The notes under the pieces: model-generated
What the model saw: the letters and a program-made list of their open reading frames with translations, nothing else
Databases searched by the model: none
Told to the model about the DNA's origin: nothing
Position numbers and translations under genes: made by a program
Source: an uncultured Eubacteriales bacterium
GTDB lineage: Bacteria > Bacillota > Clostridia > Lachnospirales > Lachnospiraceae
Reading direction: 5' to 3'
Assembly: GCA_900313765.1 (NCBI GenBank)
Contig: OMSN01000144.1
Coordinates: 1-5,165 of the forward strand
DNA length: 5,165 nucleotides
Shown: positions 1 through 5,165 of the stretch, one piece after another
Layout: each line of letters begins with the position of its first letter
Position numbering within the stretch: position 1 is the first letter of the stretch

Positions 1-250
1 GGTACTTGGGGCCGACCTCCTCCAGCGTGCGCCCGTAATAGATCGCGGCGCCGCTCGTCTGCGGATACAGCTGCAGGATCACGCGGCCCAGGGTGGACTT
101 GCCGCAGCCGGATTCACCGACGATGCCGAACTTTTCACCCCGGTTGATCGTGAAGCTCACATCCTCCACAGCCTTGATGCTGACGCCGCGGCGGACGGGG
201 AAATACTTCTTCAGCTTTTTCAGTTCAAGAAGGGGCGTCTTCTCATTCAT
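1..250 (-). CDS. ABC transporter ATP-binding protein, DppF/OppF family (3'-partial)
   Basis: Second nucleotide-binding subunit, partner of the DppD-like ATPase. The frame read directly from the sequence starts MNEKTPLLELKKLKKYFPVR and runs 83 codons to the left window edge, so only the N-terminus is present. The stretch LKKYFPV followed by IKAVEDVSFTINRGEKFGIVG is the standard OppF/DppF opening, and Walker A is GESGCGKST (45-53, Lys51). Q-loop, signature and Walker B would lie outside the window. The start at 250 is supported by a perfect AGGAGG 9 nt upstream and an 8-nt overlap with the end of the previous gene. GC is about 61% in this segment, above the right-hand part of the operon. Confidence 0.93.
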   Translation of the reverse strand, partial: MNEKTPLLELKKLKKYFPVRRGVSIKAVEDVSFTINRGEKFGIVGESGCGKSTLGRVILQLYPQTSGAAIYYGRTLEEVGPKY

Positions 251-1223
251 TTTTCAGCGCCTCCTGTACATGATGGCAGCTCACTGTATGGCCCGGGGAA
301 ACCTCCAGCTCCTCAGGCAGTTCAGTGCGGCAGCGTTCCGTGGCGTAGGGGCAGCGGGGATGAAAGCGGCAGCCGCCGATATCCTCGGTGATGTTGGGGA
401 AAACGCCGGGGATTGGCTGGATGTCGAACTCCTCCGCGTCCACGTCCGGAACAGCCTTCATCAGGCCGATCGTGTAGGGGTGCCTGGCGTCAGCGAAAAT
501 CTCGGAGATGGAGCCTTCCTCCACCTTGCATCCTGCGTACAGGATCACCACCCGGTCCGCGATCTCCGCGACCACGCCCAGGTCGTGGGTGATAAAGAGC
601 ACGCCGGTGCTGACGTCCTTCTTCAGCTTATTCAGGAGCACCAGCACCTGCTTCTGAATGGTCACGTCCAGGGCGGTGGTGGGCTCGTCGGCGATGAGCA
701 GGCTGGGCTGCACCGCCATGACCATGGCGATCATGACGCGCTGCCGCAGGCCGCCGGACAGCTGGAAGGGGAATGCTTCGAGAACGTCAGGAGAGAGGCC
801 GAGCTCTTCCAGGTATTTTGCCACCCGGGCAAGCGTCTGCTGCTCCGTTTCATTCTTTTTGTCTTCATCCGGGATGGAGTCGAGGAACTGTTCCTTCAGC
901 CTGACGATCGGGTTCAGAACACTCTGCGCAGCCTGCGGTACATAGGAGATATTGTTCCACCAGCATTTGCGGATCTCTCCGCTCTGATAGGAAAACTCTT
1001 TCCCGTTCTTTACGCCGCTGAGCACAACGCGTCCCTTATCAATCTCCAGAGGAAATTCCACGATATCATAAAGGGTCTTGAGCAGGGTTGATTTACCGCA
1101 TCCGGATTCACCAGCGATACCGAATATCTCGTTATCACGGATCTCAAAGTCTACATCCTTGACAACATGGATGTTTCCGTCGATGGTTTTATAGGAGGCG
1201 GACAAATTTTCAATTTTCAGCAT
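243..1223 (-). CDS. ABC transporter ATP-binding protein, DppD/OppD family
   Basis: One of the two nucleotide-binding subunits driving import; cytoplasmic, on the inner face of the membrane. It has 326 residues and an ATG start with GAGGT (1236-1232) 8 nt upstream. All ABC motifs are intact: Walker A GESGCGKST (38-46, Lys44), Q-loop YVPQ (94-97), signature LSGGLRQR (155-162), Walker B LLIADEP (175-181, catalytic Glu180), D-loop ALD (184-186) and switch His213. The Dpp/Opp C-terminal domain follows, with HPYTIGLMKAVPD (248-260) and C-x5-C-x6-C-x17-C (285, 291, 298, 316), a pattern known in this family to hold a [4Fe-4S] cluster. The gene is a mosaic in composition: roughly the first 128 codons are near 49% GC, and the rest, like the partial gene after it, is near 62%. 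Its last codons overlap the next ATPase gene by 8 nt. Confidence 0.96.
   Translation of the reverse strand: MLKIENLSASYKTIDGNIHVVKDVDFEIRDNEIFGIAGESGCGKSTLLKTLYDIVEFPLEIDKGRVVLSGVKNGKEFSYQSGEIRKCWWNNISYVPQAAQSVLNPIVRLKEQFLDSIPDEDKKNETEQQTLARVAKYLEELGLSPDVLEAFPFQLSGGLRQRVMIAMVMAVQPSLLIADEPTTALDVTIQKQVLVLLNKLKKDVSTGVLFITHDLGVVAEIADRVVILYAGCKVEEGSISEIFADARHPYTIGLMKAVPDVDAEEFDIQPIPGVFPNITEDIGGCRFHPRCPYATERCRTELPEELEVSPGHTVSCHHVQEALKNE
260..265 (-). promoter_or_regulatory. Ribosome binding site for the dppF-like gene, inside the dppD-like gene
   Basis: A perfect AGGAGG lies 9 nt upstream of ATG at 250, within the last codons of the preceding ATPase gene. It selects ATG 250 over the nearby ATG at 246, which is in a different frame. 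Stop and start overlap as ATGAATGA, a typical coupled arrangement. Confidence 0.85.
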
Positions 1224-1225
1224 AT

Positions 1226-2062
1226 TTATCTACCTCGTTTCATGGACATGTAGTCATTGTATCCCGTGATCAGCATAAAGAGGCCGACAAACAGGATAAT
1301 GGTTGCAAGGATAGGCGGAAGGATCCAGTTCCAGCGCCCCATCATGATGGCGTTGTAGTTTCTTGCCCACTGGATCATATTCCCGAGAGATACCAGGTTG
1401 CCCGGAGACAGACCGAGGACGGCAAGTCCGGACTCGGATGCGATGGCGTTCAGGGTCGCGTTCATGAAGTTGGACAGCGACCAGGTCAGCGCAAAGGGAA
1501 GAATCTCCGTCACAACCGTCTGGATTGTTCCCTCACCGGAGAACCATGCGGTATGGATGAAGTCTCTCTCTTTCATGGTCAGAGCCATGGAGCGGATCTG
1601 ACGGCTGGGCCAGGCCCAGGCAAATACCGCCAGTACGAGGGCCAGCAGAAGGACCGTGGAACTTCCCTTCATGAGGGAGGTCATCATGATCAGAACCGGC
1701 AGGGACGGAATAACGACGAAGGTATCCGTGATCAGCATCAGGATACGGTCCAGAGCGCCGCCGACAAAACCGGAGATCAGTCCAACCATGACGCCCACTA
1801 CGGTACCGATCAGAGCAACAATGAAACCGATCGTCAGAGAATTATGGATCGCCTCAATCAGCAGCCAGAAGATATCCTGGCCCTGTGAAGTCGTACCGAA
1901 GAAATGCTCCGAGGAAGGCGGCAGGTTCTTGAACCTGATGTTGTTCGGGAACGGATCCGCATGCGGAATGAAATAAACAACAAAACCGAGAATCAGAAAG
2001 AAGATCGTTATGATCAGTCCCAGTTTCAGTCGAAGAGGGGCATTTTTCCAGAATTTCTTCAT
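1226..2062 (-). CDS. ABC transporter permease, DppC/OppC family
   Basis: Second channel subunit, 278 residues, starting at ATG with AGGGAGG (2076-2070) 7 nt upstream. The N-terminal membrane segment (13-33) is followed by the DppC signature HFFGTTSQGQDIF (53-65), matching the usual HxLGTDxxGRD pattern. Further membrane segments lie at about 75-100, 106-128, 135-152, 190-216 and 244-267. The cytoplasmic coupling loop reads KERDFIHTAWFSGEG (164-178) with ILP at 187-189; His-Thr-Ala replaces the canonical Glu-Ala-Ala, while the Gly of the motif is kept. The C-terminus YNDYMSMKRGR is also unlike the usual DPRLR ending, marking a divergent branch of the family. TAA is followed after 2 nt by the ATPase start, so translational coupling is likely. 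Confidence 0.94.
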   Translation of the reverse strand: MKKFWKNAPLRLKLGLIITIFFLILGFVVYFIPHADPFPNNIRFKNLPPSSEHFFGTTSQGQDIFWLLIEAIHNSLTIGFIVALIGTVVGVMVGLISGFVGGALDRILMLITDTFVVIPSLPVLIMMTSLMKGSSTVLLLALVLAVFAWAWPSRQIRSMALTMKERDFIHTAWFSGEGTIQTVVTEILPFALTWSLSNFMNATLNAIASESGLAVLGLSPGNLVSLGNMIQWARNYNAIMMGRWNWILPPILATIILFVGLFMLITGYNDYMSMKRGR

Positions 2063-2078
2063 AATATTCCCTCCCTTC

Positions 2079-3077
2079 TCAGCTGTAGCGGATACGCGGA
2101 TCGATGAACGGATAGATCAGGTCGGCGATCAGGGTGCATGTAGCGATGGCCACGATCGAAATCGTGATGCAGCCGAGGATCATGTTATAGTCCGACTGCA
2201 GGATCGCACCCTGAATCAAAGTACCGACGCCCGGATAACCGAAGATGATCTCAGTCATGATGGATCCGTTGAACACTCCGCCGAGGCTCATGGCCAGGGC
2301 CGTGATCTGTGTCAGAATCGAGTTGCGGAACACATACTGGTAACCGATTCTACCCTCGCTCAGTCCGCGGTAGCGGGCATACAGGACGAAATCCTCCTCC
2401 GAAGTTGTGGAGGACAGGGACTTCATGGAGATGATCCACCAGCCGGTACCAAGAAGCAGGATCGACAGAGCCGGGAGAACGGAAGAACGCAGAAGCGACG
2501 TGACAAACGCCATGGTTCCGTTGTTATACTGGATCGTTGCCTGCAGCGGGAACCATCCCAGGATATAGGCAAATATGATCTGCAGTACAAGCGCGAGAAT
2601 AAAGTAAGGGATCGGGTAAATGAAAATCGCGATCGCCTCAAGGATCTTGGAAGAAGTTTTATTCTTTCTGAAACCTGCCAGAAGTCCGATAAAGTTACCG
2701 ATGAGCCAGGCGAAGATCGTAGTAATCATCGATAACCCTACCGTGTATGGCAGGTTTCGCGCAATGATCTCCGTACATGGCGTCGGATAACTCATCAGAG
2801 ACGGCCCGAAATCAAAATGCAGCAGTCCTTTCCAGAGGAAAGTCAGATACTGGCTGATCAAAGATCCCTCCAGTCCGAACTGGACACGGAGAGAGGTACG
2901 GAGCGCTTCCTTTGCCGCGGGGTCCATCTGTCCGGAACGGGCCTGCATCTGACCGATCATGGCCTCTACCGGATCTGAAGGGAACATACGCGGGATAAAA
3001 AATACAAAGGTGACTCCGATCAGGATCGTCAGCGCCCAGGTTACCAGACGCAGACTTAGATATTTCCAAAATTTCAC
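2079..3077 (-). CDS. ABC transporter permease, DppB/OppB family
   Basis: One of the two channel subunits, embedded in the cytoplasmic membrane and pairing with the DppC-like protein. It has 332 residues, a normal family length, and starts at GTG. Six membrane segments are visible at about 10-30, 110-136, 146-173, 196-217, 253-277 and 299-324, with a long extracytoplasmic loop after the first. Family hallmarks are the N-terminal stretch with FFIPRMFPSDPVEAM (26-40), the cytoplasmic coupling loop DFVLYARYRGLSEGRI (229-244; EAA-type motif that docks on the ATPase), EIIFGYPGVGTL (276-287) and the C-terminal DPRIR (326-330). It is the first gene after the hairpin-containing gap and ends 16 nt before the next permease gene, whose ribosome site lies in that gap. 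Family is certain; substrate is not shown by the permease. Confidence 0.95.
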   Translation of the reverse strand: MKFWKYLSLRLVTWALTILIGVTFVFFIPRMFPSDPVEAMIGQMQARSGQMDPAAKEALRTSLRVQFGLEGSLISQYLTFLWKGLLHFDFGPSLMSYPTPCTEIIARNLPYTVGLSMITTIFAWLIGNFIGLLAGFRKNKTSSKILEAIAIFIYPIPYFILALVLQIIFAYILGWFPLQATIQYNNGTMAFVTSLLRSSVLPALSILLLGTGWWIISMKSLSSTTSEEDFVLYARYRGLSEGRIGYQYVFRNSILTQITALAMSLGGVFNGSIMTEIIFGYPGVGTLIQGAILQSDYNMILGCITISIVAIATCTLIADLIYPFIDPRIRYS

Positions 3078-3085
3078 TGGTCACA

Positions 3086-3092
3086 CCCCTTT
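3086..3092 (-). promoter_or_regulatory. Ribosome binding site deciding the GTG start of the dppB-like gene
   Basis: AAAGGGG sits 8 nt upstream of GTG at 3077. An in-frame TGA lies two codons upstream of this GTG, with only CCA between them, so no earlier start is possible in this frame. This fixes GTG as the start. Confidence 0.8.
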
Positions 3093-3139
3093 GTTTCGCT
3101 AATAGAACACAAATGGTTTCTTCTGAGAGCATATCGTTG

Positions 3140-3175
3140 AAAAAGCGCACGCGCCGCCTTACACGGTGCGTGCGC
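3140..3175 (-). terminator. Probable leaky intrinsic terminator between solute-binding protein and permease genes
   Basis: In the minus-strand transcript GCGCACGC pairs perfectly with GCGTGCGC. Two more G-C pairs can form inside after an A-C mismatch, leaving a loop of about nine bases. TTTTT (3144-3140) follows the stem directly, then C. A GC-rich stem plus a short T-tract is the shape of a rho-independent terminator. Because the T-tract is short and the rest of the transporter lies downstream, partial termination that lowers permease and ATPase expression relative to the SBP is the most natural reading (inference). Confidence 0.65.
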
Positions 3176-3192
3176 AGACTTAGCATTCTTAC

Positions 3193-3226
3193 AGGACAGC
3201 CCCGCCAAGCCGGACGGGACTGTCCT
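3193..3226 (-). promoter_or_regulatory. Stable RNA hairpin 49 nt after the solute-binding protein stop codon
   Basis: In the minus-strand transcript, AGGACAGTCCCGTC pairs with GGCGGGGCTGTCCT to give a 14-bp stem with a six-base loop. Two of the pairs are G-U; in plus-strand RNA the same two positions would be C-A mismatches, so the fold favours minus-strand RNA. No T-tract follows, so alone it is not a standard intrinsic terminator. Likely roles (inference) are to block 3' exonucleases and stabilise the SBP message, or to act together with the second hairpin just downstream. Confidence 0.75.
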
Positions 3227-3275
3227 TATTCAATCATGCTGTTATGCCTTTTCGTGCATCAATCCTGACGACAAC

Positions 3276-5165
3276 TTACTGTACCGGAGTGATATACGGA
3301 GCGATGTACTTGAAGCAGCTCCACCACCACCACGGTCCGTTGTACGGATTGTCAGCGCTCGGATATCCTTCCCAGACAGTGCTGTTGGTCGGAACGAACT
3401 TGACACCGGAGTGGAAGCCGATGAACGGCAGATCTTCGATGGCTGTCTTCAGGAACTCAAGACCCAGCTCATAGGACTCTTCGCTGTCCGGAGAAACCTT
3501 GGCCAGTTCATGGATGATCTCGGTAGCCTTCGCATTGTTCCAGCGGGTACCCTGTCCGGAACCAAGCTCGCCAACCGGAACGATCAGGTCAGCATCCCAG
3601 CCGTTAATCTGAGAATAGATATCCTTGGTAATGAAGCCTGTCGGCCAGATACCGCGGATCTGGAATTCACCGGTTCCGTTCTTGGTATCCCATGTAGCAG
3701 AAGACTCGGAGGAAATCGTGCAGTTCAGACCGAACTTGGTCAGCTGGTCATAAGCTGCCTGCACGCCGCGGCCTGCCTGTGCTTCTGTATCAGCAAGATA
3801 GGTAAGCTCAATCGTAAACGGCTCGCCGTTGAAGTACCAGCCGTCGTCTCTCTTCTCAAGGCCAGCCTTGATGAGGAGCTTCTCAGCGGACTCAGGATCA
3901 TATCTCCAGCAGCCGACACCGAACATGTCGATCAGCTCTTCTTCGGTTCCCTCGATGCCGAGGTACTCTGCCATACGGGTTGCGTAATCCGGATCCCATA
4001 CCTTGCAGGTGGTTCCGTCGCCAAGATCCAGTTCATACTCGCTGATCCAGTCAAGGAGCGGCTTGTAGTAAAGTTCCTGGCCTGCGCTGGTAGCGGTGAT
4101 GATCGGGAATACGGAAGCACGTCCGACACCGTCAAAGATACCAAGGGAGATATCATCGAAGTTCATGGCAAGAGCAATCGCCCAGCGGAAATCAGCACTG
4201 TCAAACGGAGCGCCGGTTCCGATACCGAAGCCAAGGCCCTTGGAGCAGGGGTCATCAGATGTAGCATACGGGAACTCGCTGTACCAGCATGCGATCTTGT
4301 CGTTCTGGCTGGTCATGTAATCAAGGATCTCAGGCGTAACTTCGCAGAGAAGGTCGACCTGGTTGTTGATCATAGCCATCTGGCGGGTTGTGTCGTCGCC
4401 GAGGACGCGGCACCACACATACTTCGCGGGAGTCATATCTTCGGTAATTCCGTAATGATCTGCGCCTGCAACGCCCATTGCGGACTGGAACCAGTCATCA
4501 CGCAGCTCATACAGAATCCACTGGCCGTTCGGGTCATAATCCTTGACTGTGTACGGACCTGCAGTAACCGGCTCGCTGTCCGGGAACTGGCTTGCGTCTT
4601 CGATCTGGTCCGGGAACTGGCTTGCGTCTTCGATCTGGGAATAAACGTGTTCCGGAACGATGTAATAATCGCAGCCCCAGATGGTAACGCCGAACTTAAG
4701 GGCAAGACGCGGGAAGGATTCCTTCATGTGGAAGATAACCGTGTAATCGTCAACCTTCTCGACGGAATCAAGAACGCTGTTGGTGTAAGCGGAGCATCCG
4801 ATCGCGGAATTCTCCTTGATCATGTTCATCGTGAAGACGACGTCGTCGGCGTTGATATCTTCGCCATCGGACCACTTCATGCCTTCACGGATCTTAACCG
4901 TGAATTCCGTGAAGTCTTCATTCGGTTCCGGCATACCTGCGGCAACTTCGCCGAACTGTTCGCCGAGTGCGGTATCGATCTCCCAGAGATGTGCGGTGAT
5001 CAGCTGATGGATACCAAATCCCATCTGGGTTCCAAGCATGTAGGGATTGAACTGGCCGGGAACGTCCGTAGGTGTCTGGGTCTCCATAATCAGAGTCTCG
5101 GCACGCGGGGTTCCGACATCTGTCATCTCCTCTGCGAGTGCGGGTGCTGCGATCAGCATGGCAGC
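3276..5165 (-). CDS. Family 5 extracellular solute-binding protein of a Dpp/Opp-type ABC importer (5'-partial)
   Basis: This is the exported receptor that binds the solute and hands it to the permeases encoded downstream. The reading frame stays open to the window edge: two Ala codons precede the Met at 5159, and the stretch AAMLIAAPALA|EEM looks like the end of a signal peptide with a signal peptidase I site. The true start therefore lies upstream, and 5159 is probably not it. Counting from that Met, family hallmarks are FTVKIREGMKWSDG (86-99) followed by INADDVVFTMNMI (102-114), GPYTVKDYDPNGQW (201-214), and a C-terminal block with LPFIGFHSG (577-585), WEGYPSADNPY (596-606) and four Trp (610-613). 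The visible 627 residues end at TAA and match a full-length SBP_bac_5 protein of about 600 residues. No lipobox Cys follows the cleavage site. Oddities are a perfect ten-residue tandem duplication (175-194) and ten Cys in the mature part. Family assignment is firm; peptide versus oligosaccharide specificity is unresolved. Confidence 0.93.
   Translation of the reverse strand, partial: AAMLIAAPALAEEMTDVGTPRAETLIMETQTPTDVPGQFNPYMLGTQMGFGIHQLITAHLWEIDTALGEQFGEVAAGMPEPNEDFTEFTVKIREGMKWSDGEDINADDVVFTMNMIKENSAIGCSAYTNSVLDSVEKVDDYTVIFHMKESFPRLALKFGVTIWGCDYYIVPEHVYSQIEDASQFPDQIEDASQFPDSEPVTAGPYTVKDYDPNGQWILYELRDDWFQSAMGVAGADHYGITEDMTPAKYVWCRVLGDDTTRQMAMINNQVDLLCEVTPEILDYMTSQNDKIACWYSEFPYATSDDPCSKGLGFGIGTGAPFDSADFRWAIALAMNFDDISLGIFDGVGRASVFPIITATSAGQELYYKPLLDWISEYELDLGDGTTCKVWDPDYATRMAEYLGIEGTEEELIDMFGVGCWRYDPESAEKLLIKAGLEKRDDGWYFNGEPFTIELTYLADTEAQAGRGVQAAYDQLTKFGLNCTISSESSATWDTKNGTGEFQIRGIWPTGFITKDIYSQINGWDADLIVPVGELGSGQGTRWNNAKATEIIHELAKVSPDSEESYELGLEFLKTAIEDLPFIGFHSGVKFVPTNSTVWEGYPSADNPYNGPWWWWSCFKYIAPYITPVQ
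4578..4637 (-). repeat. Perfect 30-bp in-frame tandem duplication inside the solute-binding protein gene
   Basis: Two adjacent identical 30-bp copies (4608-4637 and 4578-4607; the identity runs one base further, to 4638) encode QIEDASQFPD twice in a row. The copies agree at every base, third codon positions included, so the duplication is recent or recently homogenised. The period is exactly ten codons and keeps the frame. It lies just before the family motif GPYTVKDY, in a segment that usually forms a surface loop after the VPEHV motif in SBP_bac_5 proteins (family knowledge). Confidence 0.97.

Noticed and set aside
244..246. ATG at 246 overlapping TGA as the start of the dppF-like gene
   Set aside because: It is in a different frame from the Walker A-containing protein; ATG at 250 is in frame and has a well-spaced AGGAGG.
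93..1091. Long plus-strand open frame (332 codons) opposite the two ATPase genes
   Set aside because: It lies antisense to a fully conserved ATPase, its translation is rich in His, Gln, Asp and Arg with no recognisable domain, and it follows from GC-rich codon use on the other strand.
2010..2735. Plus-strand open frame of 241 codons opposite the permease genes
   Set aside because: It is antisense to two clear membrane proteins, and its charged, low-complexity translation is typical of the reverse strand of a hydrophobic gene.
3078..3139. A separate promoter for the dppB-like gene in the gap
   Set aside because: I could not find a convincing pair of -35 and -10 boxes with proper spacing; read-through past a leaky terminator explains expression more simply.
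2812..3186. Minus-strand open frame of 124 codons covering the intergenic gap and the start of the dppB-like gene
   Set aside because: It runs through the terminator hairpin and overlaps the permease in another frame; its translation (Arg-rich, no domain) looks like a shadow.
4578..4638. CRISPR-like repeat
   Set aside because: Two directly adjacent copies with no spacer, both inside a conserved coding frame, are a tandem duplication and not an array.
4433..4705. Minus-strand 90-codon frame with a repeated KTQASSRT-like peptide
   Set aside because: The repeat is only the out-of-frame reading of the 30-bp duplication in the binding-protein gene.
5157..5159. ATG at 5159 as the start of the binding protein
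   Set aside because: The frame is open upstream with Ala codons, and the following residues are the end of a signal peptide whose charged and hydrophobic parts must lie before it.

Overview
The window holds one minus-strand operon for a peptide/oligosaccharide-type ABC importer (Dpp/Opp family), read from right to left. In transcription order it encodes a family 5 extracellular solute-binding protein (SBP; its 5' end lies outside the window past 5165), a DppB-type permease, a DppC-type permease, a DppD-type ATPase and the first 83 codons of a DppF-type ATPase that runs off the left edge. I see no convincing gene on the plus strand.

Layout: SBP 5165-3276; an intergenic gap of about 200 bp (3275-3078) with two RNA hairpins, the second followed by five T's in the transcript; dppB-like 3077-2079 with a GTG start; a 16-nt gap with a strong Shine-Dalgarno; dppC-like 2062-1226; a 2-nt gap; dppD-like 1223-243; an 8-nt overlap; dppF-like 250-1. 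The tight spacing from dppB onward points to one translationally coupled unit. The hairpins after the SBP gene fit the common design in which the binding protein is made in excess over the membrane parts. The promoter of the operon is not in the window.

How it should work: the exported SBP captures the solute outside the membrane and delivers it to the DppB/DppC channel, and the DppD/DppF ATPase pair powers uptake. Both ATPases have intact Walker A motifs, and DppD, which is complete, has every ABC motif. The substrate is not settled. The SBP C-terminus (a W-x-GYPSADNPY motif, then a run of four Trp) recalls from memory the family 5 SBPs that bind cello- or other oligosaccharides as much as peptide binders, so neither substrate should be assumed.

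Organism: strong AGGAGG-type ribosome sites and a GC content near 50-60% suggest an anaerobic Bacillota/Clostridia-like bacterium (gut or rumen type). This is a weak inference, because the SBP lacks the lipobox cysteine expected in a typical Gram-positive. The region is mostly an ordinary transporter operon. The points worth a second look are a perfect in-frame 30-bp tandem duplication in the SBP gene, the two-hairpin intergenic element, and a sharp rise in GC and change in codon use partway through the dppD-like gene.
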